From an uncultured Eubacteriales bacterium (lineage in GTDB: Bacteria; Bacillota; Clostridia; Christensenellales; Aristaeellaceae): DNA of 64,000 bases. Within the stretch, counting starts at the first letter, position 1. Every line of letters starts with the position of its first letter. The notes under the pieces were generated by a model, which made no database searches, had not been told where the DNA came from, and was given only the letters and a program-made list of their open reading frames with translations. Both the position numbers and the translations under genes were made by a program. The stretch spans positions 49,693 through 113,692 of the forward strand of contig CACZLE010000001.1 in NCBI GenBank assembly GCA_902781945.1. The letters are read 5' to 3'. Below are positions 1 through 9,839 of this stretch, piece after piece.

Positions 1-12
1 GTGTTAAAAATA

Positions 13-41
13 TTGTAAACAATTGGAGGATCGTATATAAT
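13..41 (+). promoter_or_regulatory. sigma-A promoter of the SNF2-nuclease gene
   Basis: A -35 element TTGTAA (13-18) and a perfect -10 TATAAT (36-41) are separated by exactly 17 bp. The start codon of the helicase gene follows at 78 with an AGGAAAGGA ribosome binding site. The gene therefore appears to be transcribed independently of anything to its left. Confidence 0.7.
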
Positions 42-77
42 GTATGGGTAGCTTAACGAAAACAGGAAAGGAACGCT

Positions 78-2276
78 ATGCTCGACAGGATCCTGAACGC
101 GCTGCGGACGATCCGCGCGCCCCTTGCCACAGACGAATATGATCTGCATCAGCTGGCCAGAGAAGCGCTGGCCCGGCAGGGCATCGCCTGCGTGCATGAG
201 GCGGTGCTGGCCCCGCGCTGCCGCATTGATATCCTGTGCGGGCGCATCGGCATTGAGATCAAGCGCGGCAAGCCCACCCGATCCTCCCTGGCAAGGCAGC
301 TTCTACGCTATGTGCAAACTGGCACATTGGATGCCGTGATCGTGGTCAGCGAGCAAAGCGTGGACCTGCCGGAGCGCTTGGACGGCGTACCTGTTTATAC
401 GATCGGGCTATTCAAGCTATGGGGGATCGCCAACGCGGCGGGTGGTGCCATCAGCCCCTCCGACGGCGTGCTCTACAAGGCGGATGAAGCCCTGCGCGCT
501 GCCCGCGCGGCATTGGAGCTGCCGCCTGTGCAGCCGCAGCTTGAGGAGGACTACGAGGACGAGGAAGTCCCGCCTTACATGCAGGATGTGCCGCAGGCTG
601 CCCATTATTACGGCACCCTGTCCTATAACGCCCGCCGCCGCTGTTGGACGGTGAAGGGCGAGCCCTGTGTGATCGAACTGTGCAAACGCATGTTCCCGGG
701 CTCCGATCACGATAAGCGCGGCGAGGCGCGATTCACTGATCATCGGCGCATCGTGGGAGAATTGAACTGGCTGATGCTGCGATATCCGCTGGAGATCGCC
801 AGCCGGGACCGGGAACGCTGGGAAAAAGCCCTCAGCGGTGCGCGCTCCTATGCCGCGGCGCGGGAACGCGTCTTGAATGGGATTCAAGAGCGGGAAGCGC
901 CCGCGGGGATGTTCCTGGGGGAGCTGCGGCCCTTCCAGAAAAAAGGGCTGGCCTGGCTGTGCGCCACGCCCCGGGGCCTGCTGGCGGATGAAATGGGCCT
1001 GGGCAAAACGGTGCAGGCGCTGTGCGCGCTGTGCAGCCTGCGGCTTTTTCCCGCCATCATCGTGGTGCCGCCCCATCTGGTGCGCAACTGGAAAGCCGAG
1101 ATCGAGCGCTTCATCCGGATCAACGGTCAGCCGCCCCGGGTGCATGAGATCAAAGGCCTGACGCCCTACGCCTTGCCTGAGGCTGATCTTTATATCATGC
1201 ACTATCTGCTGCTGCGGGGCTGGAAGGAGATATTGCCCAATTGCGGCTTCCGGGCGGTGATCTTTGACGAAGCCCAGGAATTGCGCCGGGCTGGCACGGA
1301 AAAATACTGCGCCGCCAGCCTGTTGGCCGAAAGCTGCCAGCGGGTGATGGGTCTTTCCGGCACGCCCATCTATAATCAGGGCGGCGAGATCTGGAACGTG
1401 GTCAATATCCTGGATTATCATTTTCTGGGGGACTGGGAGTCCTTTACCCGGGAATGGTGCTATGGCTATGGAAACAATATCGTCATCAAGCCGGAGCTGC
1501 TGGGCGAACATCTGCGCCGGGAGGGCCTGATGCTGCGCCGTACCAAGGCTGAGGTGCTGCCGGAATTGCCGGAAAAGCGCCGCCTGGTGCAGGAGATCGA
1601 CGCGGATGACAGCGTATATATGCGGCTGATGCAGCCGGTATTGGAGAAGCTGCGGCTGCTGCGGGTGGATGGCACGCTGACCGCCTCTGCCCGGGCGCTG
1701 ATGATCGATCAAATCTCCCAGGGCGAACGCCAGGCGACGGGCATCGCCAAGGCGCCTTTCGTGTGCCAATTCGTGCGGGCGCTGCTGGAAAACGGAGAAA
1801 AGGTGCTGCTGTTCGGCCATCATCATGCGGTGATGGACCGCTATCGGGAAGAGTTGCGGCCCTTTGATCCGGTGTTTATCACGGGCAGGGAATCCGGCCA
1901 GCAAAAAGAGGACGCCGCCGCGGCCTTTATGAACGGCAGGACGGATTTGTGCTGTGTTTCGCTGCGGGCTGCGTCCGGCCTGAATTTGCAGCGCGCTTCC
2001 TGCGTGGTATTCGGGGAATTGGATTGGTCGCCCGCCGTCCATTCCCAGGCGGAGGATCGCGCCCACCGCATCGGGCAGAAGGATTCGCTGCTCTGCTATT
2101 ATCTGGTCAGCCCCCGGGGCAGCGACGCGGATATCCAGGAAGCCTTGGGCTTGAAGGTCAGCCAGTTCCTGGGCCTCATGGGCGAACAGGCCCAGCCGTC
2201 AGCCCTGATGCAGGCAGACGCGGATTACGCCCGGCGCTACGTGGAAAAGCTGATGCGCAACTATGAAGATGGATGA
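78..2276 (+). CDS. SNF2-family DNA helicase/translocase with N-terminal PD-(D/E)XK nuclease-like domain
   Basis: A 732-residue protein. Residues about 20-110 look like a restriction-endonuclease-fold domain: E41, then D51 in RIDIL, then E60-I-K62, the usual spacing of a PD-(D/E)XK metal site. Residues about 160-280 form a linker or DNA-binding region resembling SMARCAL1-type proteins (inference). Residues about 280-720 are a complete SNF2 motor: Walker A DEMGLGKT (304-311), motif Ia VVPPHLVRNW, Walker B DEAQ (397-400), motif III LSGTP, and a C-terminal RecA lobe ending in QAEDRAHRIGQ (657-667). Such enzymes move on duplex DNA using ATP. A fused nuclease suggests DNA repair or foreign-DNA restriction, but no methyltransferase or other defence gene is next to it in view. 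The helicase call is firm; the nuclease call is motif-based. Confidence 0.85.
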   Translation: MLDRILNALRTIRAPLATDEYDLHQLAREALARQGIACVHEAVLAPRCRIDILCGRIGIEIKRGKPTRSSLARQLLRYVQTGTLDAVIVVSEQSVDLPERLDGVPVYTIGLFKLWGIANAAGGAISPSDGVLYKADEALRAARAALELPPVQPQLEEDYEDEEVPPYMQDVPQAAHYYGTLSYNARRRCWTVKGEPCVIELCKRMFPGSDHDKRGEARFTDHRRIVGELNWLMLRYPLEIASRDRERWEKALSGARSYAAARERVLNGIQEREAPAGMFLGELRPFQKKGLAWLCATPRGLLADEMGLGKTVQALCALCSLRLFPAIIVVPPHLVRNWKAEIERFIRINGQPPRVHEIKGLTPYALPEADLYIMHYLLLRGWKEILPNCGFRAVIFDEAQELRRAGTEKYCAASLLAESCQRVMGLSGTPIYNQGGEIWNVVNILDYHFLGDWESFTREWCYGYGNNIVIKPELLGEHLRREGLMLRRTKAEVLPELPEKRRLVQEIDADDSVYMRLMQPVLEKLRLLRVDGTLTASARALMIDQISQGERQATGIAKAPFVCQFVRALLENGEKVLLFGHHHAVMDRYREELRPFDPVFITGRESGQQKEDAAAAFMNGRTDLCCVSLRAASGLNLQRASCVVFGELDWSPAVHSQAEDRAHRIGQKDSLLCYYLVSPRGSDADIQEALGLKVSQFLGLMGEQAQPSALMQADADYARRYVEKLMRNYEDG

Positions 2277-2283
2277 GCAGCGT

Positions 2284-2312
2284 TTGACAAATGCGCACAA
2301 ATGTTCTATGAT
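2284..2312 (+). promoter_or_regulatory. Promoter of the ruvCAB-queA-psuKG operon
   Basis: TTGACA (2284-2289) and TATGAT (2307-2312) are separated by 17 bp. They lie in the 66-bp gap between the helicase gene and ruvC. A GGAGG site precedes the ruvC ATG. No terminator is visible before it, so helicase read-through is also possible. Confidence 0.8.
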
Positions 2313-2342
2313 AGGCTGTAATCTATTTCACGGAGGAGCTTT

Positions 2343-2837
2343 ATGCGCATACTGGGCATTGACCCGGGCTTGGCTACGCTGGGCTATGGCGTGATCGATA
2401 CGGCGGGCAGCCGCGTGACGCTGATCAAGGCCGGGGCGGTGATCACCACGCCGGATATGATCACCCCGGATCGGCTGATTTCCATTCGCCAGCAGATCCA
2501 GCAGATCTTGAACTTTTATCGTCCGGATCAGATCGCTTTTGAGGAACTGTTTTTTGCAAAAAACATCACCACGGGCATGAATGTGTCCGCGGCCCGCGGG
2601 GTCACGGTGTGCACCTGCGCGGAATACACCAAGGAGCTGTACGAATATACGCCCATGCAGATCAAGCAGGCCATCGTGGGCTATGGCAAGGCGGACAAGC
2701 ACCAGATCCAGCAGATGGTCAAGATGACCCTGGGCATGCAGGATATCATTCGTCCCGACGACGCGGCGGATGCCGTGGCCTGCGCCATCACCCATGCCAA
2801 TTCCGGCCTGCTGCGCGAGCAGTTCCGCATGAAATAA
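2343..2837 (+). CDS. ruvC: Holliday junction resolvase RuvC
   Basis: RuvC is the homodimeric, Mg-dependent endonuclease that cuts Holliday junctions symmetrically after RuvAB branch migration. The 164-residue length is normal for the family. The RNase H-like fold opens with MRILGIDPG, with catalytic D7. The second acidic site is FEELFF (E67/E68), and the C-terminal cluster RPDDAADAVACA supplies D140 and D143. It is the first gene of a tight operon, and ruvA follows after 9 bp. Confidence 0.96.
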   Translation: MRILGIDPGLATLGYGVIDTAGSRVTLIKAGAVITTPDMITPDRLISIRQQIQQILNFYRPDQIAFEELFFAKNITTGMNVSAARGVTVCTCAEYTKELYEYTPMQIKQAIVGYGKADKHQIQQMVKMTLGMQDIIRPDDAADAVACAITHANSGLLREQFRMK

Positions 2838-2846
2838 GGAGAAGCT

Positions 2847-3449
2847 ATGTACGCATATATCAACGGCGTGGTCGCCGACAAGGGGCATAACGAGCTGGTC
2901 ATCGAAGCCGGCGGGGTGGGCTATTCGCTGTATTGCAGCCTGAACACCGTGCAGAACGCCCTGTCCGTGGGCGAGATGATGCGGGTCTATACCTACCTCA
3001 ATGTGACCCAGGACGGCATCATGCTCTTTGGCTTTGGCACCAAGGAGGAACGGGCCATGTTCCTGCGGCTGATCAGCGTTTCCGGCATCGGCCCCAAGAC
3101 GGCCATTGGCATCCTGGGCAGCATGAGCATGCGGGATCTGACCTTGGCTATCGTCATGGGGGATACCGCCGTGCTGAGCCGCGCGCCGGGTATCGGCAAG
3201 AAGACGGCCCAGCGCATCGCTCTGGAGCTCAAGGAGCAGATTTCCGATGACGAGGTGGAGGGCCTTTCCGCATCCGGCGCAAAAAACGTCGTGCCGCTGC
3301 GCCAGGACGACCCCGTGACCGAAGCCATGATCGCCCTGCAATCCCTGGGCTATACGGCAGGAGAGGCCATGCAGGCCCTGTCTGCCGTGAAGGACAAGAG
3401 CGACCAGCCGGACGAATTGGTGCGACTTGCCCTGCGCGGCATGATGTGA
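2847..3449 (+). CDS. ruvA: Holliday junction branch migration complex subunit RuvA
   Basis: RuvA tetramers bind the four-way junction and load RuvB rings. The 200-residue protein begins [13 protein letters not shown], the usual N-terminal OB-fold start. It carries the helix-hairpin-helix pair around residues 70-130 ([15 protein letters not shown] and [18 protein letters not shown]). The C-terminal domain III (about 150-200) contacts RuvB. An AGGAGA site precedes the ATG. It sits between ruvC and ruvB in the classical order. Confidence 0.96.
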   Translation: MYAYINGVVADKGHNELVIEAGGVGYSLYCSLNTVQNALSVGEMMRVYTYLNVTQDGIMLFGFGTKEERAMFLRLISVSGIGPKTAIGILGSMSMRDLTLAIVMGDTAVLSRAPGIGKKTAQRIALELKEQISDDEVEGLSASGAKNVVPLRQDDPVTEAMIALQSLGYTAGEAMQALSAVKDKSDQPDELVRLALRGMM

Positions 3450-3462
3450 GAGGAGGAAGCTC

Positions 3463-4500
3463 ATGGAAGAAGAACGCTTGATCGCCGGAGGCTTGCGCAG
3501 CGAGGATATTGAGCTGGAAACCTCCCTGCGCCCGCGCTCTCTGCGGGAATATTATGGCCAATCCAAGGTGAAGGAAAGCCTTTCTATTTATATCAACGCC
3601 GCCCTGCGACGGCATGACGCCCTGGATCACATGCTGCTTTATGGCCCGCCCGGCCTGGGCAAAACCTGTCTTGCGGGCATCGTGGCGGCGGAAATGGGGC
3701 AGAACATCCGCATCACCTCCGGTCCGGCCATTGACCGGGCGGGGGACCTGGCGTCCATCCTGGTAAAGCTGGAACCGGGCGATATCCTGTTTATCGACGA
3801 AATCCATCGCCTGTCCCATGCCGTGGAAGAAGTGCTCTATTCCGCCATGGAGGATTTTGAAATCGACCTGATGACCGGCAAGGGTCCCACGGCGCGCAGC
3901 ATGCGCATCGCCCTGCCCAAGTTCACCCTGGTTGGGGCCACCACCCGGGCGGGCATGCTATCCGCGCCGCTGCGGGATCGCTTTGGCATCATCTTTCGAC
4001 TGGAAATGTATTCTCCGGAGGAGCTTTGCCAGATCGTCAGCCGCAGCGCGCACCTGCTGAACGTCAAGGCCGAGCCGGACGGCATGCTGGAGATCGCCCG
4101 TCGCAGCCGCGGTACGCCCCGCATCGCCAATCGCATGCTCAAGCGCGTGCGCGATTACGCCCAGGTGAAGGGCAACGGCTGCATCACGGAGGAGATCGCC
4201 CGGGAGGGTCTGGATATGCTGGACGTGGATCAGCTGGGCCTGGACCGGGTGGACCGCACGCTGCTGCTCACCATGATGGACAAGTTCGGCGGCGGTCCGG
4301 TAGGCCTGGATACCCTGGCGGCATCCACCGGCGAGGACGCCAATACCATTGAGGACGTTTACGAGCCCTATCTACTACAGCTGGGATTCATCCAGCGCAC
4401 CCCACGGGGACGCGTATGCACGCCGCTGGTTTATGAGCATATGGGCCGCGTGAAGCCGGAAAGTCTGGCGGCGGAAGAGGATAAAGATGAAAACGAGTGA
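3463..4500 (+). CDS. ruvB: Holliday junction DNA helicase RuvB
   Basis: RuvB is the hexameric AAA+ motor of branch migration. The 345-residue protein has Walker A GPPGLGKT (61-68), Walker [12 protein letters not shown] with D112 and E113, sensor-1 region [21 protein letters not shown], and a C-terminal winged helix (about 260-340) for DNA contact. The last codons overlap queA by 14 nt, which implies translational coupling. Confidence 0.97.
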   Translation: MEEERLIAGGLRSEDIELETSLRPRSLREYYGQSKVKESLSIYINAALRRHDALDHMLLYGPPGLGKTCLAGIVAAEMGQNIRITSGPAIDRAGDLASILVKLEPGDILFIDEIHRLSHAVEEVLYSAMEDFEIDLMTGKGPTARSMRIALPKFTLVGATTRAGMLSAPLRDRFGIIFRLEMYSPEELCQIVSRSAHLLNVKAEPDGMLEIARRSRGTPRIANRMLKRVRDYAQVKGNGCITEEIAREGLDMLDVDQLGLDRVDRTLLLTMMDKFGGGPVGLDTLAASTGEDANTIEDVYEPYLLQLGFIQRTPRGRVCTPLVYEHMGRVKPESLAAEEDKDENE

Positions 4501-5527
4501 TTTCAATTACGATCTGCCGGAACGGCTGATCGCCCAGACGCCGGTGGAGCCCCGGGATTCCAGCCGGATGATGGTGTGCAATCGCAATAACAGCTTGCGG
4601 CAGGATCGGATTTTCCATGATATTATCGACTTTCTGCGGCCGGGCGACGTCATGGTGATCAACGAGACGCGCGTGATCCCAGCCCGTCTGCTGGGCGTCA
4701 AGGAGAGCACCGGCGTACCTACGGAATTTCTGCTGCTGAAACGGCGGGAGATGGATACCTGGGAAGCCCTGGTGAAGCCGGGCCGTCGCCTGCATGCGGG
4801 GGATACGGTATCCTTCGGGGACGGCATCCTGCGGGCGGAGATCCTGGATACCACCGACGCAGGCGGGCGCGTGGTGCGCTTTCTGTATGAGGGCGTATTT
4901 GAAAACCTGCTGGAGCGCCTGGGCGAAATGCCCCTGCCGCCCTATATCCATGAAAAGCTCCAGGACCCCGGACGCTATCAGACGGTATATGCCCGACTGG
5001 ACGGCAGCGCCGCCGCGCCCACGGCGGGCCTGCATTTTACGCCGGAATTGATGCAGAAGGTGCGGGATATGGGCGTCAGCGTGGTGCCGGTCCTGCTGCA
5101 CGTGGGCCTGGGCACCTTCCGTCCCGTCAAGGAAGAGGACGTGGAAAAGCACGTGATGCACAGCGAATACTATGAGGTATCCGCCGAGGGCGCCGAGAAG
5201 ATCAACGCCGCGCGAAAGGCGGGCGGCAGGCTGCTGTGCATCGGGACCACCTCCATGCGTACCATTGAAACGGTGGCGGACGAAAACGGCGTCATTCATC
5301 CCGGCGGCGGCATGACGAATATCTTCATCAAGCCCGGCGTCAAAATCAAAGCCGTGGATATGCTCCTGACCAATTTTCATCTGCCCCAGAGCACCCTGCT
5401 GATGCTGGTATCCACGCTGATGGGCCGGGAAAACGCCCTGGACGCCTATCAGGAGGCTGTGCGTAAGGAATATCGCTTCTTCTCCTTTGGGGATTGCATG
5501 CTGATAGGAGACGATCTGGTCAAATGA
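4487..5527 (+). CDS. queA: S-adenosylmethionine:tRNA ribosyltransferase-isomerase QueA
   Basis: QueA transfers and isomerises the ribosyl group of SAM onto 7-aminomethyl-7-deazaguanine in tRNA, making epoxyqueuosine. The 346-residue protein begins with the family signature [15 protein letters not shown] and contains [16 protein letters not shown] and the C-terminal [15 protein letters not shown]. It overlaps ruvB by 14 nt upstream and psuK by 4 nt downstream. The ruvAB-queA neighbourhood is common across bacteria. No other queuosine gene is in view. Confidence 0.95.
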   Translation: MKTSDFNYDLPERLIAQTPVEPRDSSRMMVCNRNNSLRQDRIFHDIIDFLRPGDVMVINETRVIPARLLGVKESTGVPTEFLLLKRREMDTWEALVKPGRRLHAGDTVSFGDGILRAEILDTTDAGGRVVRFLYEGVFENLLERLGEMPLPPYIHEKLQDPGRYQTVYARLDGSAAAPTAGLHFTPELMQKVRDMGVSVVPVLLHVGLGTFRPVKEEDVEKHVMHSEYYEVSAEGAEKINAARKAGGRLLCIGTTSMRTIETVADENGVIHPGGGMTNIFIKPGVKIKAVDMLLTNFHLPQSTLLMLVSTLMGRENALDAYQEAVRKEYRFFSFGDCMLIGDDLVK

Positions 5528-6372
5528 GCGGGATCGCGGTTTTTGGCGGGGCTAATATGGATATCCTGGGCATGCCCCGGGATGGATTGCGCCTGCGGGA
5601 TTCCAACATCGGGCGCGTGATCCTGCGTCCCGGCGGCGTGGGCCGCAACGTGGCGGAGCAAATCGCCGCGAGGGGAGAGGAATGCGCGCTGTTCACCGTC
5701 TTCGGCAATGATCCCATGGCGGAGGCCTTGAAGGAGGATTGCCGGAATAAGAAAATTGATATCAGTCATGCGCTGACGGCGGAAGGAAGCACCTGCGTTT
5801 ATCTGGGGCTGCATGATGAATCGGGGGATATGCTGGCGGCCATCAACGATATGGCGCTGACGGAAAAGCTGACGCCCGCTTATGCCGAAGGGGTCATGGA
5901 CGAGATCAATCGGGCAGGGCTGTGTGTGCTGGACGCCAATCCGCCGGTGGAAACCGTGCGCTACGTGGCGGAGCACGCCAAGGTCCCGCTGCTGATGGAC
6001 GCGGTGAGCTGCGCCAAGCTGGATCGGGTGCGGGCGGTATTGCCCCTGCTGACGGCTATCAAGCCCAATCTGATGGAAGCGCGGATGCTGACCGGACAGG
6101 ATGATCCGCAGGACTGCGCAAAAGCCCTGCTCTCTCAGGGCGTGAGGCAGGTGTTCATCTCGCTGGGCGCGGAAGGGATATGCTGCGCGGATCGAGACAT
6201 GTGTTGCATATTGCCTGTGAAACAACTGAACGACGCGCCCAAAACCGGGGCGGGGGACGCCCTGTGTGCCGGGCTGGCCATCGGGATAGCCAAAGGGAAA
6301 AGTACGATTCAATGCGCGGAATACGGCATGCGCTGCGCTGCCGATTACTTACAATACAGGGAGGATAACTGA
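5524..6372 (+). CDS. psuK: Pseudouridine kinase (PfkB family)
   Basis: A 282-residue PfkB-family sugar/nucleoside kinase. The start was chosen at the ATGA overlapping the queA stop, which gives [16 protein letters not shown], the normal family N-terminus; an in-frame ATG 30 nt upstream lies inside queA. The glycine-rich motif is [13 protein letters not shown], and the C-terminal anion-hole/catalytic motif is [13 protein letters not shown]. Its pairing with psuG one base downstream identifies the substrate as pseudouridine. PsuK makes pseudouridine 5'-phosphate, which PsuG cleaves to uracil and ribose 5-phosphate. Confidence 0.9.
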   Translation: MSGIAVFGGANMDILGMPRDGLRLRDSNIGRVILRPGGVGRNVAEQIAARGEECALFTVFGNDPMAEALKEDCRNKKIDISHALTAEGSTCVYLGLHDESGDMLAAINDMALTEKLTPAYAEGVMDEINRAGLCVLDANPPVETVRYVAEHAKVPLLMDAVSCAKLDRVRAVLPLLTAIKPNLMEARMLTGQDDPQDCAKALLSQGVRQVFISLGAEGICCADRDMCCILPVKQLNDAPKTGAGDALCAGLAIGIAKGKSTIQCAEYGMRCAADYLQYREDN

Positions 6373-6373
6373 T

Positions 6374-7279
<906 letters not shown>

Positions 7280-7290
7280 AATGGAACAGC

Positions 7291-7322
7291 AAAAAGGCGT
7301 CCGATTCCGGACGCCTTTTTTT
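7291..7322. terminator. Bidirectional rho-independent terminator between psuG and uxaC
   Basis: A perfect 13-bp stem (7291-7303 with 7308-7320) has an ATTC loop. A-run and T-run flanks make it work in both directions. It ends the psuG operon on + and the seven-gene uronate operon on -. Confidence 0.93.
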
Positions 7323-7336
7323 GATTGGATTTGCGA

Positions 7337-8752
7337 TCAGATTTCCTTCTTGGCAAAATCGAAATACCGCTTGGCATTGCCATAGCTGATATCGCCGATG
7401 ATGCCCTTGAGGGTCTCCATATCCTCGGGATAGAAGCCCTGCTCCACCCATTCGCCAAAGATGCGGCACAGGATGCGGCGGAAATACTCATGCCGGGGAT
7501 AGCTGAGGAAGGAACGGCTGTCGGTCAGCATGCCCACAAAGCCCGCCAGGTAGCCCAGGTTGGCCAGGGACTTGATCTGCTCGCTCATGCCGTCAAAGTG
7601 ATCGTTGAACCACCAAGCGGAGCCATGCTGGATCTTCCCCACGGCTTCATCGGACTGGAAGCAGCCCAGGATGCTGTCGATGGCGGCGTTGTCGTTGGTG
7701 TTGAGGGAATACAGGATGGTCTTGGGCAGCTTGTCCTTGTCCTGCAGATTGCCCAGGAAAGCAGCGGTCTGAGCGGAAGGAGCGTAGTTGTCCACGCAGT
7801 CAAAGCCAGTATCGGGGCCCATCTGACGGAACATGATGGGGTTGTTGTCCCGGCGGCAGCCGTAGTGCAGCTGCATCACCCAGCCGCGGTCATGGTACTC
7901 GGTGGCCACGAAGGTCATGAAGGCAAACTTGAACTTGGCTTCCTCCTCAGCAGAGGGCAGCTTGCCAGCCAGACGGGCAGACACGATGGCTTCCAGCTCC
8001 TCATCGGAAGCGGGGGCGTACATCACATAGTTCAGCGCATGATCGCTGAGCTTGCAGCCATGGGCGGCGAAGAAGTCCAGACGGTTTTTGAGGGCCTTTT
8101 TCAGATCGGCAAAGCTGGCGATCTTCATGCCGGAGGCCTGCTCCAGCTGAGCCAGATAATCCAGCCAGGTGGGCTTTTCCAGGTTCATGGCCTTGTCAGG
8201 ACGCCAGGCGGGCAGCACGGTGACGGGGAAGGTCTTGTCCGCCGCCAGCTTTTCATGCCATTCCAGGCTGTCGATGGGATCATCCGTGGTGCAGATGGTG
8301 TCCACATTGCTCATCATGATCAGTCCGCGGCTGGTATAGCCTTCGCTTTGCAGCTTTTCGTTGGCCAGCTTCCACACCTCGGGGGCGGTGGACTTATTCA
8401 GGATGCCGTCATAGCCAAAGAAGCGGCGCAGCTCCAGATGGCTCCAATGATACAGGGGATTGCCGATGGCCTTGCCCAGCACTTCGGCGTATTTCTCGAA
8501 TTTCTCGTAATCGCTGGCATCACCGGTGATGTATTTTTCGGGCACGCCCGCGCTGCGCATCAGACGCCACTTGTAGTGGTCGCCGCCCAGCCACACCTGG
8601 GTGATGTTGTCATAGCGGATATTCTCATAGATCTCACGGGGGCTGAGGTGGCAATGGTAGTCGATGATGGGGCAATGCTCGGATACTTCGTGATAAAGCA
8701 CCTTGGCGGTTTCGGTGTTCAGCAGGAAGTCCTTATCCATAAACGATTTCAT
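7337..8752 (-). CDS. uxaC: Glucuronate/galacturonate isomerase UxaC
   Basis: UxaC converts D-glucuronate to D-fructuronate and D-galacturonate to D-tagaturonate, the first step of hexuronate catabolism. The 471-residue length matches the family. It belongs to the amidohydrolase-like barrels: IDYHCHLSPREIYEN near the N-terminus, VWLGGDHYKWRLMRSAGV, and TDDPIDSLEWH. AAGGAGG precedes the ATG. It is the promoter-distal gene of the operon, 15 bp after kdgK. Confidence 0.95.
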   Translation of the reverse strand: MKSFMDKDFLLNTETAKVLYHEVSEHCPIIDYHCHLSPREIYENIRYDNITQVWLGGDHYKWRLMRSAGVPEKYITGDASDYEKFEKYAEVLGKAIGNPLYHWSHLELRRFFGYDGILNKSTAPEVWKLANEKLQSEGYTSRGLIMMSNVDTICTTDDPIDSLEWHEKLAADKTFPVTVLPAWRPDKAMNLEKPTWLDYLAQLEQASGMKIASFADLKKALKNRLDFFAAHGCKLSDHALNYVMYAPASDEELEAIVSARLAGKLPSAEEEAKFKFAFMTFVATEYHDRGWVMQLHYGCRRDNNPIMFRQMGPDTGFDCVDNYAPSAQTAAFLGNLQDKDKLPKTILYSLNTNDNAAIDSILGCFQSDEAVGKIQHGSAWWFNDHFDGMSEQIKSLANLGYLAGFVGMLTDSRSFLSYPRHEYFRRILCRIFGEWVEQGFYPEDMETLKGIIGDISYGNAKRYFDFAKKEI

Positions 8753-8767
8753 GATGGCAAGTCCTCC

Positions 8768-9808
8768 TTAGCGCTGCACACGGCCGGAGCCGCTGCCCTT
8801 CATCAGGCTTTCCACTTCGGAAACGCTCATACGGTTGTAGTCGCCGGGGATGGTGTGCTTGAGGCAGCTGGCAGCCACGGCGAATTCCAGGGCGTCCTTT
8901 TCGTTGCCATAGGTGTTCAGACCGTAGATCAGGCCGCCGCCGAAGCTGTCGCCGCCGCCTACGCGGTCCACGATATCGGTGATGCGATACTTGCGGGAGA
9001 CGAAGAACTCCTTGCCGTTGTACAGGCAGGCGCTCCAGTCGTTGTGATTGGCGCTCTTGCTCTCGCGCAGGGTGATGGCCACGCGCTGGATGTTAGGATA
9101 GGTCTCCATAGCCAGCTTGGCGATGGCCTTGTAGTTCTCCAGGTTCAATTCGCCCTCTTCCACGCTGCCGACGGATTCGGCCTTGAGAAGCAGCGCCTTC
9201 TGGAAGTCCTCCTCATTGGCGATGACGGTATCCACATACTTAACCAGCTCGCGCATCACCTGATCGGCGGTCTTGCCGTATTTCCACAGGTTCTTGCGGT
9301 AGTTCAGGTCGCAGCTCACATGCAGACCCAGCTTCTTGGCGGCCTTCACAGCGGCCAGGCTCAGGTCGGCAGCGCCCTGGCTGATGGCGGGGGTGATGCC
9401 GGTGATGTGGAACCAGGTGGCGCCGGCCAGCACCTTTTCCCAATTGATGTCGTCGGCGTTGGCTTCGGCGATGGCGCTGCCCGCGCGGTCATAAATGACC
9501 TTGCTGGGACGCTGCACCGCGCCGGTTTCCAGATAATAGATACCCATGCGGCCAGGCTTGTACACGATGTCGTTCACATCCACGCCAAAGCCGCGCAGCT
9601 CGCGCATGCAGGCCTTGCCAATGTCGTTGTCGGGCAGCACGGTGACGAAGGAGGTGTTCAGGCCGTAATTGGCCAGGGAAACGCTCACGTTGGCTTCGCC
9701 GCCGCCGAAGGTGGCTTCCAGCACGGGGCTCTGCATCAGCCGCTCGTAAGCGGGGCTCTTGAGGCGCAGCATGATTTCACCGAAGGTTACGACTTTCACG
9801 TTGTTCAT
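8768..9808 (-). CDS. kdgK: 2-keto-3-deoxygluconate kinase (PfkB family)
   Basis: The 346-residue PfkB kinase has N-terminal VVTFGEIMLRLKSP, the sugar-binding glycine motif FGGGEANVSVSLANYG, and C-terminal DRVGGGDSFGGGLIYG carrying the catalytic aspartate. In this operon the expected reaction is phosphorylation of KDG to KDPG, linking UxaA, UxuA and KduD products to Eda. Fructokinase-type specificity cannot be excluded from motifs alone, but the context argues strongly for KDG. Confidence 0.9.
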   Translation of the reverse strand: MNNVKVVTFGEIMLRLKSPAYERLMQSPVLEATFGGGEANVSVSLANYGLNTSFVTVLPDNDIGKACMRELRGFGVDVNDIVYKPGRMGIYYLETGAVQRPSKVIYDRAGSAIAEANADDINWEKVLAGATWFHITGITPAISQGAADLSLAAVKAAKKLGLHVSCDLNYRKNLWKYGKTADQVMRELVKYVDTVIANEEDFQKALLLKAESVGSVEEGELNLENYKAIAKLAMETYPNIQRVAITLRESKSANHNDWSACLYNGKEFFVSRKYRITDIVDRVGGGDSFGGGLIYGLNTYGNEKDALEFAVAASCLKHTIPGDYNRMSVSEVESLMKGSGSGRVQR

Positions 9809-9839
9809 ATCGGGTCATCCTTTCTATAATGAATATTGA

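Noticed and set aside
417..2066. An open frame of about 550 codons on the minus strand
   Set aside because: Antisense to the SNF2 helicase, whose motifs fix the plus-strand reading.
7325..9829. An open frame of about 830 codons on the plus strand
   Set aside because: Antisense to uxaC and kdgK, with no recognisable motif, and it begins inside the terminator region.
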